Shown here one piece after another: positions 8,482 to 16,955 of a stretch of DNA of 64,000 bases. A program made the translations under genes and the position numbers. The notes under the pieces are model-generated. The model saw only the letters and a list, made by a program, of their open reading frames with translations, was not told the DNA's origin and did no database searches. Each line of letters begins with the position of its first letter. Positions within the stretch are counted from its first letter, which is position 1. The DNA comes from Conchiformibius sp. (GTDB lineage Bacteria; Pseudomonadota; Gammaproteobacteria; Burkholderiales; Neisseriaceae): positions 62,001-126,000 of the forward strand of contig JASBYJ010000004.1 of assembly GCA_029984035.1 (NCBI GenBank), written 5' to 3'.

Positions 8482-9273
8482 ATGATGCCTATTCTTGCTT
8501 TCGATATTGAAACCGTTCCCGACGTGCAGGCGGTACGTTTGTTATACGGGCTGCCTGAAAATGTAAGCGATGAGGAAGTCGCCGAGTATGCCGCGCAGCA
8601 GAGAAGAGCCAAAACGGGTAGCGACTTTATGCAGCATCATTTGCATCGCGTGGTGGCGGTTTCGTGTTGTTTGCGTTGGGGGGAGCGTATCCATATCGGA
8701 ACTTTGGGTTCGGAACAGGATAGCGAGGCATCCGTGATTGCCGAGTTTTTCCGTTTGGTCGGGGAATATACGCCCCGCTTGGTGAGTTGGAATGGCGGAG
8801 GATTTGATTTGCCGGTGTTGCATTATCGTTCGCTGATACACGGTGTGGCGGCGCCGCGTTATTGGGATGTCGGTAACGGTGATTTTCACGACAGTCGCGA
8901 TTTTAAATGGGATAACTATTTAAACCGCTATCATCAGCGGCATTGTGATTTGATGGATATGTTGTCGCTGTATCAATCGCGTGCGGCGGTGCCTTTGGAT
9001 GATATGGCGAAGTTGTGCGGCTTTCCGGGGAAATTGGGTATGGACGGCAGCCAGGTGTGGACGGCGTTTCAGGCAGGCAATTTGAAAGAAATCCGTGATT
9101 ATTGTGAAACCGATGCCGCCAATACTTATTTGGTTTATCTGCGTTTTTGCTTGATAAGCGGTGCGCTGGACAGAGAGAGCTATGAAGCGGAAACCGAAAA
9201 ATTGCGTGAATATTTATACGGTATCGCTTCCGAAAAACCGCATTGGGAAGAGTTTTTGGAAGAATGGTCTTAG
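8482..9273 (+). CDS. Predicted 3'-5' exonuclease, PolB-like (DnaQ fold)
   Basis: The 263-residue cytoplasmic protein has the three exonuclease motifs of the DEDD superfamily: FDIET near residue 10, SWNGGGFDLPVL in the middle and YCETDAANTYL near the end. The fold and overall length match stand-alone proteobacterial exonucleases related to DNA polymerase B proofreading domains. Substrate and pathway are unknown. Two adjacent ATGs (8482, 8485) follow a modest GGAA site. It lies downstream of the tsf terminator, so it is probably separately transcribed. Confidence 0.75.
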   Translation: MMPILAFDIETVPDVQAVRLLYGLPENVSDEEVAEYAAQQRRAKTGSDFMQHHLHRVVAVSCCLRWGERIHIGTLGSEQDSEASVIAEFFRLVGEYTPRLVSWNGGGFDLPVLHYRSLIHGVAAPRYWDVGNGDFHDSRDFKWDNYLNRYHQRHCDLMDMLSLYQSRAAVPLDDMAKLCGFPGKLGMDGSQVWTAFQAGNLKEIRDYCETDAANTYLVYLRFCLISGALDRESYEAETEKLREYLYGIASEKPHWEEFLEEWS

Positions 9274-9315
9274 ATTCGTTCGGGCTGTATATTTAGCACC
9301 CGGTGTCTTTAAATT

Positions 9316-9324
9316 TGTTAAAAT
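9316..9324 (+). promoter_or_regulatory. Extended -10 promoter element for the SPOR gene
   Basis: TGTTAAAAT, a TGn-extended -10, lies about 60 bases before the SPOR-protein start. Almost the same element (TGnTAAAATnC) occurs before prmA (28434) and dnaE (32558), which supports it as a real promoter type here. No -35 is evident. Confidence 0.4.
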
Positions 9325-9385
9325 GCCGCTTATTTCCGTGATGATGCGGCGCACCCAGATTTAGATTGGAAAAGTTTTAGTGGAC

Positions 9386-10156
9386 ATGAATAAAAAAAAT
9401 CAATATGGAAAGGTTATTGTCGGTTTTATCGGCGGTTTGATTATCGCATTGCTGATTGTAGCTGCGTTGCTGTTTGTTTTAAACCGTAACAGCGAACAGG
9501 TGTTCAAACAACCTCAATTGAGCGGCAGTGAGGGTAAACCTCAGATTATAGTGCCCGAAGAAAATGCACCTCCTGCTCCGCCGCGCACGCCTTCGTCAGA
9601 CGAGCCGAAATTGGAAGATTTGCTTCCTCCTCCCGAGCCGCAGGATTTTGCCGGCGTTGCTACGCAAGATACAAGCGGGCAGGTTCAAGCCGAGGAAGAT
9701 TTTCAGAGCACGCATGAATCGCCTGCGGCAGAAGCTCCGCCTCCGGTGATGGCGAAACCGAAACCCGAACCCGTTCAGAGTCCGAAAGAGGTAGTGCGCC
9801 CCAAACAGGATATGCCGCCCGAGAAAAATACACGCGAGACAACGCAGCTTACGCTAGATCAGATTTTCAACGGCGAAAGATTGAAACAGGAAAAACCGGT
9901 TGAGACGGAAAGCAAACCCCGTGTTTCAGGCAGCCGTGTATTGCTGCAGATGGGGTCTTACAACAATCTGCAATCGGCAGACGCGCAGCGTGCCAAACTG
10001 GCTTTATTGGGCGTGTCTGCACGTGTTGCCGAAGTACAGCTAGAGGGAAAAACGGTTTATCGTGTGCAAACGGATGTGATGGACGGCGCTCAGGCAGCCG
10101 CTATACAGCAGCAGTTGCAGCAAAGCGGTATTGCTTCGTTTACCCGTAAACAGTAA
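9386..10156 (+). CDS. SPOR-domain cell-division-type protein (FtsN-like)
   Basis: A 256-residue bitopic protein: short cytoplasmic tail, one membrane span (about residues 9-31), a long Pro/Glu-rich periplasmic linker and a C-terminal SPOR domain (about 180-256; VLLQMGSYNNLQSADAQRAKLALLG...VYRVQTDV). SPOR domains bind denuded septal peptidoglycan, so a role in division or wall remodelling is expected. The layout matches FtsN; the neisserial tetrapac protein is a possible equivalent. The ATG at 9386 is preferred to the GTG at 9380, though neither has a strong ribosome site. dsbA follows after 19 bases and is likely co-transcribed. Confidence 0.75.
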   Translation: MNKKNQYGKVIVGFIGGLIIALLIVAALLFVLNRNSEQVFKQPQLSGSEGKPQIIVPEENAPPAPPRTPSSDEPKLEDLLPPPEPQDFAGVATQDTSGQVQAEEDFQSTHESPAAEAPPPVMAKPKPEPVQSPKEVVRPKQDMPPEKNTRETTQLTLDQIFNGERLKQEKPVETESKPRVSGSRVLLQMGSYNNLQSADAQRAKLALLGVSARVAEVQLEGKTVYRVQTDVMDGAQAAAIQQQLQQSGIASFTRKQ

Positions 10157-10175
10157 TTTCATGAAAGGATAGAAA

Positions 10176-10886
10176 ATGAAAAAAATCGTTCGCTTTTTGA
10201 CGGCGTGCCTGTTGGGTGCGTCATTTGCGTTGCCCGCATCCGCTGCGGTAGAAGGCAAAGACTATATTGTCATGCCCGTTGCGGTTGCACCATTGCAAAA
10301 AGATAAGATTGAAGTAGTGGAATTCTTTGCGTATTGGTGTCCGCATTGTGCGGATTTGGAGCCTGCTTTGCACCAGCACGCGAAAACGTTTGCTTCAGAT
10401 ACCGTGTTGCGTACCGAGCACGTTGTTTGGGATGCCGACCGCGATATGAATTTGGCCAAATTGTCGGCAGCGGTGAATGCGGCGAATGTATCGAAGGCGA
10501 AAGTCGATCATGCGATATTTCAAGCAATGGTTAAATCCAGAATCAAATTGAATGAAGAAGCCGCACTGAAAACATGGCTGCTCGAGCAGAAATCCTTTAA
10601 CGGGGCGAGAATTTGGGCGATGTACCGTACTTTCGGCGTACAGGCGGCCGCCAATAATATGGCTGCTTGGACGAGGGAATACGGGATTACCAGCACGCCG
10701 ACCGTGATTGTCGGCGGTAAATACCAAGTGTTGCAAAACGGTTCGCACGAGCATTTTTTCAAAACGGTAGACGAATTGGTGCAAAAAGTGCGTGAAGAGC
10801 GCCGTATGGCTAAGCCTGCTGCAAAAGCGGCGGTTGGTGCCGCGAAAAGTACAGGCGTGGGATTGGTGAAAAAAGCCATGCAGTAA
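10176..10886 (+). CDS. dsbA: Periplasmic thiol:disulfide interchange protein DsbA
   Basis: The 236-residue oxidase introduces disulfides into exported proteins. It has a signal peptide with likely cleavage after ASA (about residue 23), the active site CPHC (Cys55, Cys58) in a thioredoxin fold and the cis-proline loop TSTPTVIVGG. Unlike the lipidated neisserial DsbA1/2, it lacks a lipobox. The C-terminus carries an extra Ala/Lys-rich stretch of about 28 residues (RRMAKPAAKAAVGAAKSTG...) beyond the usual end of the fold. AAAGGA precedes the start. A DUS-pair terminator follows. Confidence 0.9.
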   Translation: MKKIVRFLTACLLGASFALPASAAVEGKDYIVMPVAVAPLQKDKIEVVEFFAYWCPHCADLEPALHQHAKTFASDTVLRTEHVVWDADRDMNLAKLSAAVNAANVSKAKVDHAIFQAMVKSRIKLNEEAALKTWLLEQKSFNGARIWAMYRTFGVQAAANNMAAWTREYGITSTPTVIVGGKYQVLQNGSHEHFFKTVDELVQKVREERRMAKPAAKAAVGAAKSTGVGLVKKAMQ

Positions 10887-10894
10887 TCCTGTTT

Positions 10895-10938
10895 TTTCAG
10901 GCAGCCTGAATATACTTTCAGGCTGCCTGAAATTTTTG
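10895..10938 (+). terminator. DUS-pair intrinsic terminator after dsbA
   Basis: Two inverted uptake sequences form a 16-bp stem around a 6-base loop, followed by TTTTT. Confidence 0.75.
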
Positions 10939-11206
10939 GTTTGCGCTGGTGTTTGTGTTTTGAACGGTTCACTGCCTGGTCAGCGCGTTGCAAAAATCTT
11001 TGGGGTCTAAGTGCCGCTAGACGGTTCGGATGGAAATCATGCAATCGCCGCCGTAATGCTTGCCGATGAGATAAGCGGATGCGGGCGTCGGCCGTACTCG
11101 CATCGTCCGTTTGGCGGATAGCCGATGTCGGCGCGGGGTATGGCAGTTTGACAAATCAAGTTTCGGTCGGAGTGTATGCCAATCATAATTGGATTGCGAA
11201 TTGCGG

Positions 11207-11236
11207 TTTGGCAACTTCCGTTTTGGCAACTTCCGT
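11207..11236 (+). repeat. Two tandem 15-bp repeats in the uppP leader
   Basis: TTTGGCAACTTCCGT occurs twice head-to-tail, 16 bases before the uppP start, as a perfect duplication. Confidence 0.85.
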
Positions 11237-11251
11237 TTTGATAGAATAGAT

Positions 11252-12076
11252 ATGGATATTTTGATTATATTCAAAGCCTTGATTTTGGGTATTGTGGAAG
11301 GCTTGACGGAATTTCTACCGATTTCCAGCACAGGGCATTTGATTGTATTGGGTGATTTGATGAATTTTCGCAGTAATGGGAAAGTATTTGAAATCGCTAT
11401 TCAATTGGGTGCGGTACTGGCAGTGGTATTTGAATACCGGCAGCGTTTTGTTCATACTTTATCGGGCTTGGGCAGAGATGCGGCGGTGAACCGTTTTGTG
11501 TTGAATTTGGCGGTTGCATTTATTCCTGCTGCCGTAGTGGGGCTGTTGTTTCGGAAGGAAATCAAACATTATTTGTTTGACCCGCGTACCGTGGCTGCCG
11601 CTTTGCTGGTCGGCGGGATATTGATTTTATGGATTGAAAAACGAACCAAAGCCCGCAAGCCCAAAGTGGCGGCTGTGGACGATATGCGTCCTTTGGATGC
11701 ATTGATGGTAGGGATGGCGCAGATTTTTGCTTTAATTCCGGGCACTTCACGTTCTGGCAGCACAATTATGGGCGGTATGTTGTGGGGTCTGGAGCGTAAA
11801 ACGGCAACGGAATTTTCTTTTTTTCTGGCTGTGCCGATGATGGTGGCGGCAACGTTTTACGATATCTATAAAAACTTGAACCAATTCACGGCTAATGATG
11901 CGGGATTGATTGCCATCGGTTTTACGGCGGCATTTGTGTCGGGTTTGTTGGCGGTGCGCGGCTTGTTGAAATTTGTATCCGCACATGATTATGTGCCGTT
12001 TGCTTATTACCGCATTGTTTTTGGTGCGGTTATTTTGCTTACTTGGCAGATGGGATGGGTAAATTGGGGCGGCTAA
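11252..12076 (+). CDS. uppP: Undecaprenyl-diphosphatase
   Basis: The 274-residue inner-membrane phosphatase recycles the undecaprenyl carrier used for peptidoglycan and polysaccharide synthesis; overexpression gives bacitracin resistance (older name bacA). Both active-site motifs are present: EGLTEFLPISSTGH near the N-terminus and PGTSRSGST about two thirds along, set among about eight hydrophobic segments. The ATG at 11252 gives the standard N-terminus and length; the frame is open further upstream through the 15-bp duplication but with no homology there. Confidence 0.95.
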   Translation: MDILIIFKALILGIVEGLTEFLPISSTGHLIVLGDLMNFRSNGKVFEIAIQLGAVLAVVFEYRQRFVHTLSGLGRDAAVNRFVLNLAVAFIPAAVVGLLFRKEIKHYLFDPRTVAAALLVGGILILWIEKRTKARKPKVAAVDDMRPLDALMVGMAQIFALIPGTSRSGSTIMGGMLWGLERKTATEFSFFLAVPMMVAATFYDIYKNLNQFTANDAGLIAIGFTAAFVSGLLAVRGLLKFVSAHDYVPFAYYRIVFGAVILLTWQMGWVNWGG

Positions 12077-12222
12077 ACGGTTTTCAGGCAGCCTGAAAGT
12101 AAATACAGAGCGCAATTGTGGCGGATTTTGCGGTGAAACCGTTATGATTTGCCCGTATTCTTTGTAAAACCGTATTTTTTTGGTAAGATAGGCAAACGTT
12201 TGAAAAGACGGAAAGCAGTAAG

Positions 12223-12585
12223 ATGGTTTTAGATGATATTGCAAAAGGATTGGCCGGTATTAAAGGGGTGGTGGGCGTATCCATAGTGGATTTCGGCAGC
12301 GGTATGATGATGGCTTCCGTTTCCAACGACCCTGCTTTTGATTTGGAAATCGCCTCCGCAGGCTGTGTGGATATTATTCGTGCCAAGTTGAAAATCCAAC
12401 GCCGCCTGCATGCGGACGATGTGCTGCATGACATTCAAATCAACCTTTATAAACAGTATCATCTGATTTGTCCGTGTACCAATAAAGACAATGTGTTTGT
12501 GTATATGGTGATAGACAGGGCCAGGGGCAATCTTTCCATTTGCCGCCGTTCTTTGTTTAATGCGGAAAAACTGGTCGATTTCTAA
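12223..12585 (+). CDS. Roadblock/LC7-like small protein
   Basis: A 120-residue soluble protein whose pattern (DDIAKGLAGIKGVVGVSIVDFGSGMMMAS... followed by a long helix and a beta hairpin) looks like the Roadblock/LC7 fold found in MglB and other bacterial GTPase partners. No GTPase gene is adjacent. GGAAAG lies about 10 bases before the ATG. It is closed by a long palindromic terminator. The fold assignment is by eye; function unknown. Confidence 0.6.
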   Translation: MVLDDIAKGLAGIKGVVGVSIVDFGSGMMMASVSNDPAFDLEIASAGCVDIIRAKLKIQRRLHADDVLHDIQINLYKQYHLICPCTNKDNVFVYMVIDRARGNLSICRRSLFNAEKLVDF

Positions 12586-12602
12586 CGGAATTATCAATTT
12601 AT

Positions 12603-12642
12603 ACACCCGATTTTCAGGCAGCCTGAAAATCGGGTGTTGTTC
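12603..12642 (+). terminator. Long palindromic terminator with a DUS at its centre
   Basis: A 17-bp perfect inverted repeat (12603-12619 with 12621-12637) surrounds a single central A; the inner half is the uptake sequence and the outer half is ACACCCGAT / ATCGGGTGT. T-rich sequence follows. Confidence 0.7.
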
Positions 12643-12744
12643 TTTGGTAAATTGGGCTGATAGCGAACCAATCATACGGGCGTGAAATGGGTAGGGGCTA
12701 TATCACGCCAACTTGTATGGAACAGCCAAACAATCGGGTTCGCG

Positions 12745-14574
12745 TTAGCCGAAACCGCCGCCGAAACTCATTGCTCCGGTTTCCGCACTGCTGGTTTGTG
12801 CACGGAAACCGCCGAACAATTCGCGACCGATGCCGTAGTGGTTGCGGCTTAAATCGGGTTGGGGTATTTCGCGGCTGTTCCATTCGGTTTCATCTACCAA
12901 GGCGTTGAGTTCTCCGGTTTGCGCATTAAAGCGCAATAGGTCGCCGGTACGGATTTTACCGATATTGCCGCCCATCAGGGCTTCGGGAGACATATGGATG
13001 GCCGCAGGCACTTTGCCCGACGCTCCCGACATCCGTCCGTCCGTTACCAGAGCGACCTTGAAACCTCTGTCCTGCAGAATGCCCAAAGGCGGCGTGAGCT
13101 TATGCAGCTCCGGCATACCGTTGGCGCGGGCGCCTTGGAAACGGACAACGCAGATAAAATCGCGTTCCAATTCGCCCCGTTCGAATGCCGCCAAAACTTC
13201 TTTCTGATTATCAAACACAATCGCAGGCGCTTCAATCACAAAACTTTCCGGGCGCATGGACGACACTTTGACCACACTGCGGCCGATGTTGCCGCGCATC
13301 AGGCGCAAACCGCCGTCTGGCGAGAACGGATTGTCGCGTTTGCGTAATACGTTTTCATCGCCGCTTTCGGCAGGCGCATCTTTCCACAGCAAACCGTTTT
13401 CGGACAAAAACGGCTCTTGCGTATAGGCTTTCATGCCGCGTCCCATCACTGTGTCCGCATCGTCATGCAGCAAACCCGCATCGCGCAATTCCCGTATGAC
13501 AAACGGCAAACCGCCCGCTGCGGCAAAGTGGTTCACATCCGCCTGACCGTTCGGATATACGCGGATAAGTAGCGGAATAATGGCGGAAATATCGTCGAAA
13601 TCGTCCCAATTCAACACAATACCTGCCGTGCGCGCCATCGCTACCAAGTGCATGGTGTGGTTGGTCGAGCCGCCTGTCGCCATCAGGCCGATAAGCGCAT
13701 TGATGAAATTTTTTTCAGACAGCATTTCCCCTATCGGTTTGATACTGCCGTTGCGCACCGATTGCGCCATATGGGCTGCGGCATAACGCGTTAACGCTTC
13801 ACGCATCGGGCTGTTGGGATGGAAAAACGATGAACCGGGCAGATGCAATCCCATAAATTCCATCATCATTTGATTGGAATTGGCGGTGCCGTAAAAAGTG
13901 CAGGTGCCCGGGCTGTGGTAAGAAGCCATTTCGCTTGCCAGCAAAGCCTCGCGTCCGACCTTGCCTTCTGCGAACAGTTGGCGTGTACGCGCTTTTTCTT
14001 TGTTGGCGATACCGCTTTCCATCGGGCCTGCGGGAATGAAAATCCCGGGCAGATGTCCGCACGACAACGCACCCATCAGCAAACCCGGAACGATTTTGTC
14101 GCACACTCCGAAAAACATCGCGCCGTCAAACATTTGATGCGATAAGCCGATGGCCGTACTCATGGCAATTACGTCCCGCGAAAACAGGGAAAGTTCCATG
14201 CCTTCATGGCCTTGCGTAATGCCGTCACACATAGCGGGAACGCCTGCCGCGACTTGTGCCGTAGCTCCGTGTTTGCCGACTTCGTCCTTAATCCAGTCGG
14301 GAAAAAACTTAAACGGCTGGTGGGCGGACACCATATCGTTGTATGCGCTGATTATGCCCAAATTGGGCGTTGCATCCCGCAGCATTTCGATTTTGACGGT
14401 TGCGGGCATGGCAGCGTAACCGTGTGCCAAATTGGAACAGCCCAGTTGGCTGCGTTCGACTTTGCCGCGTGCCTGCAGAGCGCGGATACGGTGCAGGTAT
14501 GCCGTTCGGCCGGGGCGGCTGCGCTCGATAATCCGTTCGGTAACTGCTTGGAGTTTGGGATGGATAACCGTCAT
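12745..14574 (-). CDS. edd: 6-phosphogluconate dehydratase
   Basis: The 609-residue iron-sulfur enzyme converts 6-phosphogluconate to KDPG, the first committed step of the Entner-Doudoroff pathway. It belongs to the IlvD/Edd family: Cys residues of the 4Fe-4S cluster are visible in PAMCDGITQGHEGMELSLFSRD, FFGVCDKI and PGTCTFYGTANSNQ; the C-terminal half has DGRMSGASGKVPAAIHMSPEA. A GGAG site precedes the ATG. The KDPG aldolase gene eda, often adjacent, is not in the window. It is divergent from zwf, with a candidate HexR operator over its promoter. Confidence 0.96.
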   Translation of the reverse strand: MTVIHPKLQAVTERIIERSRPGRTAYLHRIRALQARGKVERSQLGCSNLAHGYAAMPATVKIEMLRDATPNLGIISAYNDMVSAHQPFKFFPDWIKDEVGKHGATAQVAAGVPAMCDGITQGHEGMELSLFSRDVIAMSTAIGLSHQMFDGAMFFGVCDKIVPGLLMGALSCGHLPGIFIPAGPMESGIANKEKARTRQLFAEGKVGREALLASEMASYHSPGTCTFYGTANSNQMMMEFMGLHLPGSSFFHPNSPMREALTRYAAAHMAQSVRNGSIKPIGEMLSEKNFINALIGLMATGGSTNHTMHLVAMARTAGIVLNWDDFDDISAIIPLLIRVYPNGQADVNHFAAAGGLPFVIRELRDAGLLHDDADTVMGRGMKAYTQEPFLSENGLLWKDAPAESGDENVLRKRDNPFSPDGGLRLMRGNIGRSVVKVSSMRPESFVIEAPAIVFDNQKEVLAAFERGELERDFICVVRFQGARANGMPELHKLTPPLGILQDRGFKVALVTDGRMSGASGKVPAAIHMSPEALMGGNIGKIRTGDLLRFNAQTGELNALVDETEWNSREIPQPDLSRNHYGIGRELFGGFRAQTSSAETGAMSFGGGFG

Positions 14575-15509
14575 AATCGTTCTCCGATGCTTGCGTGTTA
14601 TCGCTATTGTAACTTAATTACATCGCTCGGGCGAATGATTGGGTGAAAAACCGGAAAATTGATATGGTTGATTTGTAATCGGCTTTATGGAAACGGTGAA
14701 CTCGGAATGGGAAGCGTTTTTCTATTCGGCGGCAGCCGTTGTTGTAAGATTGTTACGAATCGTGTGTTGTCACATTAAGAAACCGCTTTCAGGCAGCCAA
14801 AAGGGGTAGGTGCGGTTGTCATGAATATCCGCTTGTAAGTGAGCCAACAGGCTGCCTGAAGGCATTTTTGCGCTTTGATGCGGCAACTGCGTATGAATCG
14901 GTTAGGCGGGATAATGCAATGATTTTGCTATGGTTATGGAGCGTGATGCAAATGTCGGAACGGTTGCTTCATTTTGATGTCCGTGATGTTGTTTGGATTC
15001 ATAATGCACGGTGCTTTTCTGGTTTCAGGCAGCCTGAACGTAGTGCGGTCGGATGAAAGGGCGGGTTGGATGAATCGGCGCAACCGTCTGCCTGAAAGCA
15101 CGGACGTTATTCTTAGGGATTGGGAAACGTATGGAAACGGGTGTGCGGGTCGGAGCCGTAGTGCCAATGGGAAAGGGGAGCGGCTTGGGGCGCGCCATGG
15201 GTATTGGGCGGAATCAACGGCATGTGTCGCTTGGCGGGGGTAGGCGTCTTCATACGGTTTCAGGCTGCCTGAACGGGAGAAGGGGCTGAACCGTTTGAGA
15301 TTGGCGGTATTGTTTTCATGGGCGGTTTGGCGCGGATGGTACTGCTGTCGGCACAGGTGTGTTTGGATAACGGCTTGAATGCGATTTGCTGTAAAATCTG
15401 TTGCTTCTGCGGTGAGGTGGCTAAGATGCAATGATACTGACGTATCGCGGCGTTCAGCTTTCAGGCTGCCTGAAAAATTTTTGTAGCGTTTCCGATAGGG
15501 GAAAACACA
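14575..15509. other. Divergent regulatory region between edd and zwf
   Basis: 935 bases with candidate HexR sites near the edd side and at least five DUS copies (around 14789, 14851, 15023, 15259 and 15461). Open frames here are short or overlap zwf antisense, and none has a ribosome site or a recognisable domain. I see no gene. Confidence 0.5.
14606..14622 (-). promoter_or_regulatory. edd promoter -10 overlapped by a HexR-type operator
   Basis: TGTAACTTAATTACA (14608-14622) is a 15-bp near-perfect palindrome that matches the HexR consensus reported for gamma-proteobacteria (TGTAATTNAATTACA type). On the minus strand it overlaps a TACAAT -10 box (14606-14611), about 32 bases before the edd start, which suits repression. 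The -35 is weak. A related site, TGTAAGATTGTTACG, lies at 14743-14757. hexR itself is in this window. Confidence 0.55.
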
Positions 15510-16955
15510 ATGTCGCATCAACTGACTGATTTTGATTTGATTATTTTTGGTGCAACGGGCGATTTGTCGATGCGTAAACTGTTGCCGTCTCTGTATCAGG
15601 CGCATGCGGCGGGTCTGCTGCATCCGGATGGCCGGATTTTGGCTGTGAGCCGCAGCCGTTTGGATACGGCAGAGTTTTTGGCCAAGGTGGAAAGCGACAG
15701 TAAACAACATATCAAACAGCATTTCAGTGAAACCGCATGGCAAAGTTTTATCGGGCGGATAACTTATCTGCCTGTGGATGTTACCCGTCCCGAGCATTTT
15801 GTCGCTTTGGCCGATGCGGTCAAAACGCGCAGTGCTTCATCGGTGGTGATTTATCTTTCTACTGCGCCCCGTTTTTTTGCCGAAGCCTGCCGGCATTTGG
15901 CCGCAGTGGGCTTGAATGCCGACAATGTCCGTATTGTGCTGGAAAAGCCTTTGGGTAGCGATTTGGCTTCGTCCCGGCAAATCAACGATGATGTGGCACG
16001 CTATTTCAAAGAGGGGCAGGTATACCGCATCGACCATTATTTGGGCAAGGAAGGGCTGCAGAACCTGTTGCCTTTGCGCTTCGGCAATGTGTTTTTGGAG
16101 CGGATATGGAGCAGGGAATACATCCGTTCGGTGCAAATCACCATCGCCGAACAATTGGGTGTGGAAGAACGCGGCGAATTCTACGACACGGCAGGGGCGT
16201 TGCGCGATATGGTGCAAAACCACATCATGCAGATGTTGTGTTTTGTAGCGATGGAGCCGCCCCAATCCGAAGATGCGGACGCAGTGCGCGATGAAAAGTT
16301 GAAAGTGGTGGCCGCGCTCAAGCCGATGACGGCGGGAGATGTCGATAAGTATGTCGTCCGCGCCCAATACGTTGCCCACGGCGGTCAAAAAGGCTATTTG
16401 CAGGAGCGCCATGTCCCCGCCGACAGCAGAACGGAAACTTATGTCGCCATCCGTGCCGAAGTGGATACGCCGCGTTGGCAGGGCGTGCCGTTTTATTTGC
16501 GTACGGGCAAACGCTTGGCACAGCGCAGGGCGGAAATCGTGGTGAACTTCAAAGAGCGGCAGCAAACTTGGTTCGGCCCGCAGCATGCCAACCGCCTGAT
16601 TATCCGTTTGCAGCCTGATGAAACCGTTTCCATGAGATGGTTTGTCAAACAGGCGGGCAACGGTTTGCATACCGTGCCTGCCGAGATGGTGTTGGATTTG
16701 GGGCAGGCGATGTCCGGCCGCCGTGCGGATGCCTATGAAATTCTGCTTCGGGAAGTGATAGACGGGCGTTTGAATCTGTTCAACCGCCGCGATGAGTTGG
16801 AAAAAGCTTGGGAATGGCTGATGCCCGTGTTGGACAATTGGGCGGTGAGTAAAGTTGCACCGTACACTTACGCGGCAGGCAGCTGGGGGCCGCAGGCGGC
16901 TCGTGACCTGTTGGCGCGCGACGGCAATCTGTGGCTGGAAGAACAGGCTGCCTGA
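15510..16955 (+). CDS. zwf: Glucose-6-phosphate 1-dehydrogenase
   Basis: The 481-residue cytoplasmic enzyme oxidises glucose 6-phosphate to 6-phosphogluconolactone and makes NADPH. The N-terminal nucleotide-binding loop is GATGDLS (14-20) and the substrate site RIDHYLGKE spans residues 173-181, with the conserved Lys180. A GGGGAA site precedes the ATG. The gene ends in an uptake sequence: the last codons read Q-A-A-stop, so the TGA is supplied by the DUS. It acts just before Pgl, which lies 4.4 kb downstream. Confidence 0.96.
   Translation: MSHQLTDFDLIIFGATGDLSMRKLLPSLYQAHAAGLLHPDGRILAVSRSRLDTAEFLAKVESDSKQHIKQHFSETAWQSFIGRITYLPVDVTRPEHFVALADAVKTRSASSVVIYLSTAPRFFAEACRHLAAVGLNADNVRIVLEKPLGSDLASSRQINDDVARYFKEGQVYRIDHYLGKEGLQNLLPLRFGNVFLERIWSREYIRSVQITIAEQLGVEERGEFYDTAGALRDMVQNHIMQMLCFVAMEPPQSEDADAVRDEKLKVVAALKPMTAGDVDKYVVRAQYVAHGGQKGYLQERHVPADSRTETYVAIRAEVDTPRWQGVPFYLRTGKRLAQRRAEIVVNFKERQQTWFGPQHANRLIIRLQPDETVSMRWFVKQAGNGLHTVPAEMVLDLGQAMSGRRADAYEILLREVIDGRLNLFNRRDELEKAWEWLMPVLDNWAVSKVAPYTYAAGSWGPQAARDLLARDGNLWLEEQAA

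Larger units (their letters stand above)
10887..11251. other. Intergenic leader between dsbA and uppP
   Basis: Beyond the dsbA terminator I see a TTGACA at 11148-11153 without a convincing -10 partner, and a 15-bp tandem duplication close to uppP. No gene recognised. Confidence 0.45.

Noticed and set aside
11148..11153. TTGACA as a uppP promoter -35
   Set aside because: No acceptable -10 lies 15-19 bases downstream.
14934..15797. Long minus-strand open frame between edd and zwf
   Set aside because: It overlaps the first 290 bases of zwf antisense, is rich in DUS-encoded peptides, has no ribosome site and no domain.
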